Below, piece after piece: positions 44,935 to 56,140 of a stretch of 64,000 nucleotides of DNA. The notes beneath the pieces are model-generated. The model was not told the DNA's origin, ran no database searches, and saw only the letters and a program-made list of their open reading frames with translations. A program made the position numbers and the translations under genes. The stretch is from Zea mays (taxonomy: Eukaryota; Streptophyta; Magnoliopsida; Poales; Poaceae): NCBI RefSeq assembly GCF_902167145.1, contig NC_050098.1, positions 10,746,501-10,810,500 of the forward strand. The letters run 5' to 3'. Numbering within the stretch: the stretch's first letter is position 1; each line of letters begins with the position of its first letter.

Positions 44935-47597
44935 TTAGTTCTTGATTTTAGGTACCCAAACAGTTTTGGGTCCTTTGACATTAGATACAAGAACTTTGGG
45001 TACCCAAACACAAGTCTTTGATCCCTTGTGTTTGCCCCCAACATATTTGGCAACTACCTTGCCTAATTTGTTAGTGAGCACATAGGAGGCATCAAAAGTC
45101 GTATATGAAATATTAGGTTCATTTGATGCAATAGGATTTTTCTTCTTAGGCAATTTAGCCTAAGAAGAAAAATCCTATTGCATCAAATGAACCAGATGTC
45201 TCAATGTCTCACTCTTATACATAAAAGCATGATGAGATCCAGAGTGAGACTTCCTAGAATGAATTCTCCTAATTTTGTGTTCGGGTTAGTCGGCAGGGTA
45301 CAAAATGTAACCCTCGTTATCCTGAACCATGGGAGCTTTGCCCTTAACAAAGTTAGACAATTTTTTAGGAGGGGCATTAAGCTTGACATTGTCTCCCTTT
45401 TGGAAGCCAATGCCATCCTTAATGCCAGGGCGTCTCCCACTATAAAGCATACTACGAGCAAATTTAAATTTTTCATTTTCTAACTCATGCTCGGCAATTT
45501 TAGCATCTAATTTTGCTATATGATCATTTTGATGTTTAATCATAGCAATGTGATCATGAATAGCATCATCATTAATATCTCTACATCTAGTACAAATGGT
45601 AACATGCTCAACGGTAGATGTAGAGGGTTTGCAAGTATTTAACTCAACAATCTTAGCATGCAAAATATCATTCTCATCTCTAAGATTGGAAATAGAAATA
45701 TTGCAAATATCTAAATCCTTAGCCTTAGCAATTAACTTTTCATTTTCAATTTTAAGGCTAGAGAGAGAGAGGCATTCAATTTGTCAATCTTAGCAATTAA
45801 ATTGGCATTATCATTTCTAAGATTAACAAGAGAGTCATCACAAACATTTAAATTCTCAACCTTAGCAATTAATTTAGCATTCTCATTTCTAAGGTTGGAA
45901 ATGATATCATAGGCATTTCTAAGTGCTTAGCTCACTAGTTAATTTTTCATTTTTCTCTACTTCCTGAGCATAGGCATTTTTAGTCTTAACATGCTTTTTA
46001 TTTTCCTTAATAAGGAAGTCCTCTTGGCTATCTAAGAGTTCATCCTTCTCATGAATAGCACTAATTAACTCATTCAATTTCTCCTTTTGTTGCATGTTAA
46101 GATTGGCAAAAAGAGTAAACAAATCATCCTCATCATCACTAGAATTGGCCTCATCGCTAGATGTTGCATATTTAGTTGAGGATCTTAATTTTACCTTCTT
46201 CTTCTTGCTGTCCTTCGCCATAAGAGACTTGTGGCCGACGTTGGGGAAGAGGAGCCCTTTGTTGACGGCGATGTTGGCGGCGTCCTCGTCGGAGGAGGAA
46301 TCGGTGGAGCTCTCGTCGGAGTCCCATTCCCGGCAAACATGGGCATCACCGCCCTTCTTCTTGTAACACCTCTTCTTTTCCTTCTTCTTTCCCTCTTGTC
46401 ATTATCTCTGTCACTATCACTAGACAATGGACATTTAGCGATAAAATGACCAGGCTTACCACATTTGTAGCACACTTTCTTGGAGTGGGGCTTGTAGTCC
46501 TTCCCCCTCCTTTGCTTGAGGATTTGGCGGAAGCTCTTGATAATGAGCGCCATCTCCTCATTGTCGAGCTTGGAGGCGTCGATGGGGACCGTACTCGGTG
46601 TAGAGTCTTCTTTCTTCTCCTCCGTTGCCTTGAATGCAACGGGTTGTGTTTCGGGTACGGAGGAGGAGGCGCCTTGCTCGATGATCTTCTTGGAGCCTTT
46701 GATCATTAATTCAAAGCTCACAAATTTTCCTATTACTTCCTTGGGAGACATTAGTTTATATCTTGGATCACCACGAATTAATTGAACTTGAGTGGGGTTA
46801 AGGAATACGAGTGATCTAAGAATAACCTTGACCATTTCATGGTCATCCCACTTGGTGCTCCCGAGGTTGCGCACTTGGTTCACCAAGGTTTTTAGCCGGT
46901 TGTACATGGCTTGCGGGTCTTCTCCTTGGTTGAGCATGAAGCGACCGAGCTCCCCCTCGATCGTTTCCCTCTTGGTGATCTTCGTCACTTCGTCTCCTTC
47001 GTGCATGGTCTTGAGCACGTCCCAAATCTCTTTGGCGCTCTTCAACCCTTGCACCTTGTTATACTCCTCTCGACTTAGAGAGGCGAGGAGTATTGTGGTA
47101 GCTTGTGAGTTGAAGTGCTGGATTTGGGCAACTTCGTCCGAATCATAGCCCTCATCCCCTACGGATGGTACCTGTACACCAAACTCAACAACATCCCAAA
47201 TACTAGTGTGGAGTGAGGTTACGTGATGCCTCATTTTATCACTCCACATGTTATAATCTTCACCGTCAAAAATCGGTGGTTTGCCTAATGGGACAAAAAG
47301 TAATGGAGTACGTTTAGAAATGCGAGGGTAGTGTAGGGGAATCTTACTAAACTTCTTGTGCTCATGGCGCTTAGAAGTTACGAACGACGCGTCGGAGCCG
47401 GAGGTGGATGGCGACGAAGAGTCGGTCTCGTAGTAGACCACCTTCTTCATCCTCGTTTTCTTTTCACCACTCCGATGCGACTTGTGAGAAGGTGATTCCT
47501 CCTTCTTGTTGCGGGACTCTCCCGATGGAGCCTTCCCGTGGCTTGTGGCGGGCTTCTCGCCGGTCACCATCTCCTTCTTGGCGTGATCTCCCGACAT
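44935..47597 (-). pseudogene. gag: First gag copy of C
   Basis: ATG at 47597 follows a 48 bp leader. The core VPLGKPPIFDGEDYNMW, GELGRFMLNQGEDPQ and the knuckle CYKCGKPGHFIAKC (about 46435-46476) are in frame 47597-46191. A shift leads to KDSKKKKVKLRSSTKYATSS (46221-45919) and a coiled-coil-like stretch broken by several stops, then GRRPGIKDGIGF (45663-45286). A 36 bp-arm inverted repeat interrupts at 45116-45193. The end (CVWVPK, then VWVPKIKN) is at 44935. The W-V-P-K pair is shared with A and B. Confidence 0.86.
45116..45193. repeat. Perfect 36 bp-arm inverted repeat in C gag
   Basis: Arms 45116-45151 and 45158-45193 are exact reverse complements around a 6 bp loop (AATTTA). The left arm holds gag codons (KKKNPIASNE on minus). 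The right arm is an inverted copy that brings in a stop. Perfect arms imply a recent event. Confidence 0.93.
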
Positions 47598-47628
47598 CAC
47601 TTCGAGCGGTTAGGCTCTAATGAAGCAC

Positions 47629-47643
47629 CGGCCTCTGATACCA
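47629..47643 (-). other. Primer-binding site of C
   Basis: The minus strand reads TGGTATCAGAGGCC, two bases from the LTR at 47646. It is the initiator tRNA-Met type, with one or two changes after AGAG. Confidence 0.75.
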
Positions 47644-47645
47644 AT

Positions 47646-48788
47646 TGAAAGTCGCCTAGAGAGGGTGAATAGGTAGAATCTGAAAATTATAAACTTAAGC
47701 ACAACTACAAGCCAGGGTTACCGTTAGAAATATAAACGAGTCCGAAAGAGAGGGCGAAAACAAATCAAAGCAAATGAGAATGGATGACATGGTGATTTGT
47801 TTTACCGAGGTTCGGTTCTTGCAAACCTACTCCCCGTTGAGGTGGTCACAAAGACCGGGTCTCTTTCAACCGTTTCCCTCTCTCAAACGGTCACTTAGAC
47901 CGAGTGAGCTTCCTTCCTTGATTTCCCGGGTCACTTAGACCCCGCAAGGACCACCACACAATTGGTGTCTCTTGCTTAGCTTACAAGGTTTTGAGAGTAA
48001 GAATGAGAGAAAGAAGAAAGCCAACCAAGCAACAAGAGCAACAAAAGAACACAAGTTGATCTCCTCACAAGTCCTAAAAACTAGAGTTGAATTGGGGACT
48101 TTGATTCGATCGGAGGCTTTGATTTGTGTCCTGGAGTGTTGTGTATTGCTCTTGTATTGAATGAGGTGTAGTGAATGCTTGGATGTCTTGAAGATTGGTG
48201 GTTGGGGGGGTATTTATAGCCCCAACCACCAATATGGTCGTTGGTGAAGGCTTCTGTCATATGGCGCACCGGACAGTCCGGTGCGCCAGCCACGTCACCA
48301 GGTCGTTGGGTTCCGACCGTTGGAGCTCTGACAAATGGGGCCACCGGATAGTTCGGTGGTGCGCCTTCTGGCGCCTGCTCTGACATTTGCGCGCGTAGGC
48401 ACACACTGTAGTGCATTTAATGTCTTCTGCAGACGACCGTTGGTGCGAAGTAGTCGTTGCTCCGCTGGCACACCGGACAGTCCGGTGAATTATAGTGGAG
48501 CGGCCTACCAAATTCCCGAAGCTGGCAAGTTCAGAGTCGATCTCCCTGGTGCACCGGACACTGTCCGGTGGTGCACCGGACAGTCCGGTGCGCCAGACCA
48601 GGGCTGCCTTCGGTATACTTTGCTCCTTTGTTTTGAACCCTTTCTTTTGACTTGTATTGGTTTGTTGTGAACCTTTGGCACCTGTAGAACTCATAATCTA
48701 GAACAAACTAGTTAGTCCAATTGTTTGTGTTGGGGAATTCAACCACCAAAATTCATATAGGAAAAGGTTTGACCCTATTTCCCTTTCA
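47646..48788 (-). repeat. 5' LTR of element C
   Basis: The repeat is 1143 bp, TGAAAGTCGCC to CCCTTTCA. It has a TATA at about 48211-48222 (TATTTATAGCCC on +) with GGACAGTCC palindromes at about 48265-48590. It is a little shorter than the middle LTR, mainly in the palindrome region. Confidence 0.92.
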
Positions 48789-48793
48789 ACTTC

Positions 48794-50096
48794 TTTGGTA
48801 AATATTTGTCCCCCAGGCGAATGTATTTTAAACCCTTCCCTTGATTCAGTATATGGAATGCAGTGTTTCTCCACAAACTTTTTGTTTATGAACGTATGTG
48901 AAGCACCAGAATCAAAGAGAATAAGTGCAGGGTGATTGGCTACGAGAAACGTACCCATCATCACCGGTTCGCCTTCCGGTGTTGTGGCCACTTGAGTGTA
49001 ATAAACCCGTCCTATTCCTACCCGCGGTATTGGTTGCCGCATTTCCCTTGGAGCTCCCGGAGCTTTGCTGATTATTTGATTGATTCTGCCTCGAGTATGG
49101 ACAGTCCTTAATGAAGTGCCCGGACTTTCCACAGTTGAAGCAGCCGGTGGACGAGCTTGGAAGAGCAGGGAAACGAGTGCCAGGGGCACCCGACTAATTT
49201 GTAGCAGTGGGGGCAGGGGTAGGACGGATAAACACTGGTCGCTTGAATGGGAAGGAGGGTGGGCGCGACGAAGAACGATTCTGATTGAAAGGTCAGATAA
49301 CCAACCTTTGTCTTTTCTCGGGACCCTGATTGGGCCTGTTGCCTCCATTCCCCTTGGATTTTCCGGATCTTGCATATTTAGCTTCAACTGCCAGCGCTGT
49401 GCTGACAGCCCTTCCATAAGTAAGGTCGATGCAGGTGGCCATCTTTCTTTGCATTCGATCATTCAAGCCTCTCATGAAACAATTCTTCTTCTTTATGTCT
49501 GTGTTGACTTGATCGATTGCGTATTGGGATAAGTGATTGAATTTATTGAGATACTGGGTAACAGTATCCCTGTCTTGCTTAAGCTTCATGAACTCCTCCT
49601 GCTTCATATGGAGGACTCCTTCCGGTATATAATGCTCTCTGAATGCCAACTTAAACTCATCCCAAGTGATCTGATGACCGGCCGGCTGAACGGCCACAAA
49701 GTTTCCCCACCACGTACTGGCAGGGCCTCACAGTTGTTGGGCTGCAAACAGGGGCTTTTGAGTTTCTGAAAACCGAAGAAGCCCGAATTTTTGTTCAATG
49801 ACGTGGATCCATTCATCCGCCTCTAAAGGATCTTCTGCTTTGACGAACAATGGAGGGCACGTCTCGGAGAAGTCCAGATAAGATGTCTCATGGGGGCCTT
49901 GTGGATATGCCTGTCCGCCTTGTTGTTGTAGTTGTTGACCTGCCATCTCCCGCAAGAAGCGGGTATTGTCTGCTGTAGCGTTTACCAAGGCAGCGATGGC
50001 CTCGGCAAGTGTTGGGGATACTGGAGGTGGATTCGGGGTCGCTTCCCTCCCACGAGAGGTACCAGCCCCATCCTGAGCGCGAGTCCTGGAAGGCAT
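48794..50096 (-). pseudogene. gag: Gag and protease start of E
   Basis: ATG at 50096 (MPSRTRAQDG). The gag core is LDFSETCPPLFVKAEDPLEADEWIHVIEQKF (motif positions about 49780-49880), then, after an in-frame stop near 49727, WDEFKLAFREHYIPEG and DRDTVTQYLNKFNHLSQYA. A shift near 49293 precedes the knuckle CFNCGKSGHFIKDC (about 49098-49141) and the protease block ALILFDSGASHTFINKKF (Asp at 48911-48913). Element C splits the protease at 48793. Gag and protease are otherwise recognisable as chromoviral. Confidence 0.82.
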
Positions 50097-50171
50097 CTGA
50101 GGCAAGAAATATTTGGAGCAATATGATATGCCATACAAACCATCCATTTCACATTACTTAAAAAGGTAATG

Positions 50172-50823
50172 TTACAGACTCGTACTTACAATAGGATTAC
50201 ACCACCTATTACACAATAGTACTACTTCTATACTATACCATTCCTGCTTTTTGTCACTCTGGGTAGCGTCGCTGTTAGGCGTAGGAGACCATTCGTCGAC
50301 CAGCTTCATAGAGGGAGGGGGCCTAAAAAGGTCCGGCTCACCACCCAGTGCTTCTCCTGCTACTCTAGAAGGTCCGGCTTCCATCCTGACAGGATCCGCA
50401 GGGACGTTCGGGTGCAGTTGTGAGTACAGTACATGAACTTCTTCATGTAGTGTGTTGCAATAAATCTGCAAGCTATCCACGGTTGAGCTAAGCTCTTCCA
50501 CTCGGGCTCAAGCTCTAGCTTCCTTTGCCCAAGCTAGTGAATGAGAGTTCACAGCCCCCAGTCGAACGCTAGATCCCGATCCGCTAGCTGGTCTTGCATT
50601 TGGCGGATGTCTCTTCTTAATTCATTGATTCTTTTGCCATCCGTGACCCATATGTCATTCCTGCGACGGAATTCTGATCGAAGCTGATTAACTTGTGCTT
50701 CCAGATCCCCGATCGGATCATTACTACCGCTACTGCTGTCGTCATGTCTCGGGCAAGTTGGTGACGAGGTACGCCAATCGGCCCAGTTGACTTGCGTGCA
50801 GTCTTTCTTGTACGTGGCGGCAT
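50172..50823 (-). pseudogene. Upstream ORF of E between PBS and gag
   Basis: ATG at 50823 opens MPPRTRKTARKSTGPIGV, a basic start. After a shift near 50747, frames read an acidic/Gln-rich segment with heptad-like spacing (DLEAQVNQLRSEFRRR, RINELRRDIRQMQDQLADRD). Then, after another break, VEELSSTVDSLQIYCNTLHE follows to about 50172. The pattern is a small basic coiled-coil protein, not gag, in a leader of nearly 1 kb. I recognise no function; an accessory ORF upstream of gag is the inference. Confidence 0.5.
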
Positions 50824-51045
50824 TTTTCTAAGGGGGAAATCTTATTAGCATAGTTTTTAGCATGATGCATGTGTAATTACAGAATCAACCTTAGTTGATT
50901 CACACCTTCTATACATTGCACTCTTCCTATCTGGTCTTTAAAATAAACTCTTCAGAGATACTTAGGTAAGAAGGGAAAAAATTTCTAGATAAGTCTTAGA
51001 AAACTATTTTTGAAGATGTCTCATAGTATCTGCAGAGATGGGCTT

Positions 51046-51058
51046 CGCTCCGATACCA
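51046..51058 (-). other. Primer-binding site of E
   Basis: The minus strand reads TGGTATCGGAGCG, two bases from the LTR at 51061. It is an initiator tRNA-Met-like site. Confidence 0.7.
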
Positions 51059-51060
51059 GC

Positions 51061-54000
51061 TGTGACGGAACCTCCCAAGTCATTAGGCCCATCTACAGTT
51101 GTCCTTGTCCAACGGACCTCAGACAACTCTGCAAGTGTTCCTGAATCACTTGACAAGTTCGGTATCTGCTTTTCTTACTTTTCCCAAGAGCGTTTCACCC
51201 GTCACACAGACATTACAAGCATCGGAGTTACGGAAATGCGGAAGCAATTACATTAACTTACTTTTATTTAAAAGTAAGATAGAGTTAAATATTTACAGAC
51301 CAGAATATAATATACGAGTGCAGAGTATTATTATTACAAGCCAAGGGAGGCAAAAACCCCTCCCGATAAGTTTTAAACAAAAGTGTTTATGGAGGATCCT
51401 TTCCTCCCGCAGCTTTACTCTTGGTTTCCTTCTTTTGAGACCACCTTGGAACAGAAACAACAAAAGTTTGTTGCTTCTTCACCTAAAAACAATAGGGAAT
51501 AAAACCCTGAGTATGGAATTACTCAGCAAGACTTACCCGACTAAAGAAAAGACTCTCAAGGGTATGCTGGTTATAAGGGAGTCAAGGTAAGGTTTTTCAA
51601 TGATCAATGACTCTGTTTGCAGAAATGCTTACTAAAAGTGGATCCTTAAAAATCCAGTTTTGTTGTCAAGTTAAGTAGGATTACCTGTAACTAGAGTTCT
51701 TTCTACCCTAGTTCAATCACTTGGCCTATACTAGACAATTTCTTAACAATCCTTCATCTTTACTGGAGTTCTACGTATAGGGCAGTGACCAAGTCTTCAT
51801 AACCGCGAAGGTACGGCGATCCGAATCGATTATACTCAGCTGAGGATCTCCGATCACACGACATATGTAGCACTTAACCCTTGCATATGTCAACCCGCCA
51901 CCAGGGTTCTTAAGACCAGATCAGGTTCACGCCAACCGAGAGCACAGATACACCACTGTCCAGCCTCTTGCCACGGAGGGTACACGCTACTCTCGCGATC
52001 TCTCCACTCCCATTGCGTGGTATCTTATGCTGGTATTAGTCTGCCCGAGGCAAGGCTTACCCATGACAAGGCATGTGACCAGTTAAAGGGTCCTCGGTCA
52101 TCAAGCCTACATTGAGACGGTCCTTAATCGACTCAGACGGAGACACTACATCGAGACTCCCTTCTCGTGCAAGTCACCCGTCCGGTCTCAACTTAATCAT
52201 TTCAACCCAAAGTTTGGTACCTGACAGAGGTACATCTTTTTCGATGTTGAACCCATCATGGCCATGATGGTTCCACAATCAAGTTTTATTTTCAAAAAAA
52301 ACATCCCTCCCACTTTGCCACATCATCTTTTGTAAAACAAAACCTTTTGTTTTGCTAGAGCAAGACTAAGCATAGTAAAACCTTTTGTAAAACAGGGATT
52401 CAAAGGAAGATAATCAAATTCAAGGAAGGTAATGCAGGAATTGTTTTAGCATTCAACTCCTATCACCTAATGCATCAAGCAAGTGAGAAAGATTTTATAA
52501 GCATCAAGGAGGTGGCAAATGCACTGGGGCTTGCCTTGGTTTATAGGTGAATCAGGCTCGGATCCACAGATATCAAAATAAAAGTAGCTGCCTGCCTGAT
52601 GTTCCTCAGATGGTGGTGGCGAAGTCTTCTCTTCTTCTACTTCAACTTCTTCCTCGTTTTCTAAATATAACCATATACATAAGAATGAATGCCCATGTAA
52701 TGCTTATGAGGATGCAAAGATAGTAAAAGTTTATTTTCTAAAGTCTTGAATATAATTTTCCTTCACGGTTCTCCGAGAACCTAGGGTTTCTGGAGTTAGT
52801 AAAGGAATTCAAAGGGCAGGGTAGGGTTTTGGGGTCTAAGTATCAAACAAGGTCCAAATCATACCAAATTCTACCCAAAGCTTCTAAATAATATTTAGAG
52901 TTCGTATAAAAAGTTTGGGGATTTTTGGAATTATTATCTAATTTCTAAAAATCCAGAAACAAGGTTTTAGGCTATTTTAAATGCTCCAAAATTTTCTATT
53001 TGACCTAAAAATCATGAAACTATTTTTATTAAATTCTATGGAAAATTAGGGATCTAGCAAAATTGGTTTGACATTTTTACCATTTTCTACAATTTTCTAA
53101 AATTGTTTTAGTCCTGGAAGAAAAAGAAAAAGAGAAAGTTGTGAACAGGACTGGGCCGAAAGCAGCCCAAGCGGCCCAACCTGTACAGAAAACAGGGACA
53201 CGCCCACGCGTGCCAGCGCGTGCACGACGACTTTACAGAAATACCCCTGACGTTCTGGTTAACTTGAAGTGGGTTCTTTCACAGTTTCCAAGAAGACCCC
53301 CCATGTTCTATTCCTTTACATGTCGAGATCCTCGATGGTGAGCGGCGTTGCAGAGCTCCGGCGAGCTCGTGTACCGGCCGATTCGCGCAAGGACCGGCGC
53401 CCTTCTTTGGCCTAACCAAATTCGAGATCTAGTGAACGTTTCCCCTCACCTAATTTCAAGAATAGCTACCCGGTTTGATCTGGCCACGGTGACTGTGGGC
53501 GTCGCGGACAGTTGAACGCGTTCCTGGTCATCGGTGGGTTTCTAGCTCAATTGGGTGGGTTGACGAGCGTCACAGGCACATGAGAACACTTAAACGAGGG
53601 AGCAGAAGGTACGAGCTGACCTGAATTGCACTGGCCACGGCGAGGGTGTTCTTGCGGTGGTTTCGAGCTGAATGGGGAAAATCCAAAATTCGTGCTCCCT
53701 GGTGAACGATTGAGGATGATTCTTGGTGGCTGGGTGCTTGACTACCCTACGAAGCTCACGGTGGCCTCAATTTATAGAGATCGATCGCGAGCACAACGAA
53801 TTTGAGCGGTGGATCGTGATCGGTGAAAACAAGATGAGTCACTAGTGGCCGCGCAATGTGGCCTTTACCGTGGCGGCTCCTCCAACGATCACCGGATATG
53901 CGTAGCACGGTTAGCCGCGACGTGGTAAAGTGTTTGGACACGTGACAGACGGCAGTGATGGACCAACGGCGGCGAGATCCATCCCGAGTGATCGATGAGC

Positions 54001-55071
54001 AAGGGGGGTACGGTGAACCTTATCTGCGCCTGCGCCCGAGCTAATCCAGTGTCGAGATTTCAACCCATCGTGATCTTACCCGTGAACACAAATCGCAGCG
54101 ACGGCGTGAATCACGGCGAAGATCGTCGGCGGCGAACGGCTGATCTGATCTGATTCAGATACTGTACCATGGCGAGCTCTATTGAGTGCACCTGACAGCC
54201 AAAGTTTAGGATCAATTTTCTCTCAATTTTATGTAGTAACATGATCGTCACTCTTTAGCAAAGTTACAGCTCTAGGATCCAGCTATAATCTTGGTATAGC
54301 AACCCTAGGCAAATTCTTGCTCGATCATGCCTGAATTTGTGCTCAAAGTTCTTGCAGTTGCACTGTTAGTCTGAAATTCAGACTTCAAATAGCTTGACAG
54401 CCCACCTTTGGGTGTATTTTTCTTCAATTTCTTCATAACAACCATGCTTACTCTCTTAAGCAAAGTTATTCTCCTTTGATTGGTTTACAATATTGATGTG
54501 GTGACCTAGGGCAAAAACATTATAATTTGAAAGTTACAAGGCCACAAAGATGAGCTCAAAACACTGAATTTCAGACTTAGCTTTAGAACTCAAATAGGGT
54601 CCTTTTGCAAATAGGTCCAAAATTCAGGGTTTAGCTTGCAAATCTTCATGATTGTGAACCATATGACTTAAGATACCTTACTTTCATAGTTTTTGCACTT
54701 TAGTCCAAAAGTGCACTGATTTTGCACTTAGCCCCTAGGGTTTAGGTCTAGGGTTTTCCAGGGTTCCTTTTTAGGGTTTTTGGTATTTCAGGGGTGTGAA
54801 TGTAATTTAGGTTCATTCTTAGTAACATTTTATGACTATTTCACTTAAGCTTTAGGGTTTTCTCCATTTAGATTTTGTTTTACCCTTCAGAACCCCATTT
54901 AGGGTTAAGTACCCTACTCTAGGGTTTTATTTTTGCAAAAATGCCATATCAATACAACTTGTTTGAAACTTCTGCCTAGTGAATGCATTCCAGGTGTGTC
55001 AAACACATGAAATGCTAATGCTGATGATGTTATGCTCAAGTTTTAGTAACAGTAACAATAGGAGTGTTACA
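51061..55071 (-). repeat. 5' LTR of element E
   Basis: The repeat is 4011 bp. A minus-strand TATA lies at about 53766-53778 (CTCAATTTATAGA on +), giving U3 of about 1.3 kb and a transcribed part of about 2.7 kb. The sequence from about 53170 to 54400 aligns poorly with the 3' LTR, while both sides match it closely. Confidence 0.9.
53766..53778 (-). promoter_or_regulatory. TATA box of E 5' LTR
   Basis: The minus strand reads TCTATAAATTGAG. The 3' LTR has a matching box at 33101-33112 although surrounding bases differ widely. It is the only short motif clearly kept inside the divergent block. Confidence 0.55.
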
Positions 55072-55356
55072 TGCCGCTTGCGCTAATGACGCGCCCCCTC
55101 GGGGCCGTCGCAGAAGACTGAAAAAGATAAGCTTTCAGGGCCGATGCAGCGACTCGAGGCACCCCGCGCATGGCCCAGCAGTGACAAAGGTCACGGGTAG
55201 GTCAGCCGCGGGAACGGGCGTGACAGTCGGCATAGCCATAGGCGGGCCAACAGTAATTGCACCAACAGGCCCACAAGAGCAGCAGGAAGATCGCCAATCA
55301 GACTCTGGCCTGACCTACAGGCTCGCCTCCTCCCTTGAGGCGGGCCCGGGGGCCAC
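55072..55356 (+). other. D tail with polypurine tract
   Basis: D sequence resumes after E. It holds no recognised coding sequence. GGCGGGCCCGGGGGCCAC (55339-55356) directly precedes the 3' LTR and takes the PPT position, though it has several pyrimidines. Confidence 0.6.
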
Positions 55357-56140
55357 TGCCAGTACCCTCAATCAGGGGTACCTTCTGCTACTTCATAAAG
55401 GTGCCACACCCGTGCAAAGCCTTAAGACCACGTAGAGAATGGCGCCCAATGGGCAGGTCCAAGAGCGCCGCATGGCAAGGAAAGGGAGTACATCTCGGTG
55501 TTCATCGCTAGGTCCGGACCCCCGCAGAAGAACACCGGACCCCTATACATACAAGTCCAGGGCCCCAAGAAGGTATGCCGGATCCCTTGGAAGACCCCAG
55601 CATTGGCAAGGTCCCGGGACGAGGAGGACCCCAACGTAGGTAGGGGGTCCGGTGCTGACACGTGTCCAGACCTTGTCCTTGGACCGCCCACTGCTGCCGC
55701 GTGGCTTGTGGCCCAACACATAAACCAACAGGCCAAACCTGGCATAAAGCCGACCAAGTCGAGCGGCCTCTGCATTTATTGCTGAAAGGACGCGTCGCCT
55801 GCCACCACGCCAGCAGGCAACGCGCCCTCCCAGCATTTAATGTGTCCTGTCCAATCTAATGGCAGGCAGCGTCAGGGTCGTCCAGCAGGCGGCACGTCTG
55901 ACCGGTCTGTTGGCAAACAGTGCGCCCGTGCCGAGCGGTGCACTGTACTCATTATCCCTTCTACAAGAAGCCTCCCCTGCACGCCGAGGATATGAAGATC
56001 TCGGGTGTCAGGGCGCTAGAAGATCGCCTCAGCAGCACACGATTGTGGCTTCAAGTACAATATTCGTTATGTCCCTGGGCCCACATGTCGGGGCTCAGTA
56101 CCTTTGTGCATGCCCCCTTCGGCTATAAAGGGGGAGGCAT
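55357..56140 (+). repeat. 3' LTR of D, first part
   Basis: It matches 20786 to about 21570. It begins TGCCAGTACCC (T to C at base 3 relative to the 5' LTR) and is interrupted after GGCAT by element F. The remainder is at 63827-64000. Confidence 0.9.

Larger units (their letters stand above)
37954..48788 (-). mobile_element. Element C: tandem Sirevirus Copia (LTR-int-LTR-int-LTR)
   Basis: ACTTC flanks both ends (37949-37953 and 48789-48793). From the right (5'): LTR 47646-48788, full internal region with gag, protease, integrase, RT and RNase H (40895-47645), LTR 39721-40894, a second gag N-terminal half (38533-39672), then a partial LTR (37954-38538). Both gag copies are nearly identical and each has its own PBS next to its LTR. 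Two units sharing a central LTR suggest unequal recombination between LTRs, followed by a deletion in the second unit. Confidence 0.9.
30386..55071 (-). mobile_element. Element E: Tekay/Del-like chromovirus (Gypsy), mosaic
   Basis: LTRs of about 4 kb (30386-34406 and 51061-55071) flank gag, protease, RT, RNase H, integrase and a chromodomain on the minus strand, which is Gypsy order. Flanks are CGCCG (30381-30385) and TGCCG (55072-55076), a target duplication with one mismatch. C is inserted in the protease region. The two LTRs agree closely except for about 1.2 kb around their TATA boxes, and the RNase H region is duplicated around an LTR fragment. This points to a recombinant history. Confidence 0.9.

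Noticed and set aside
41684..47597. An env-like gene in the Sirevirus elements
   Set aside because: No extra frame follows RNase H before the PPT array; only non-coding sequence is present.
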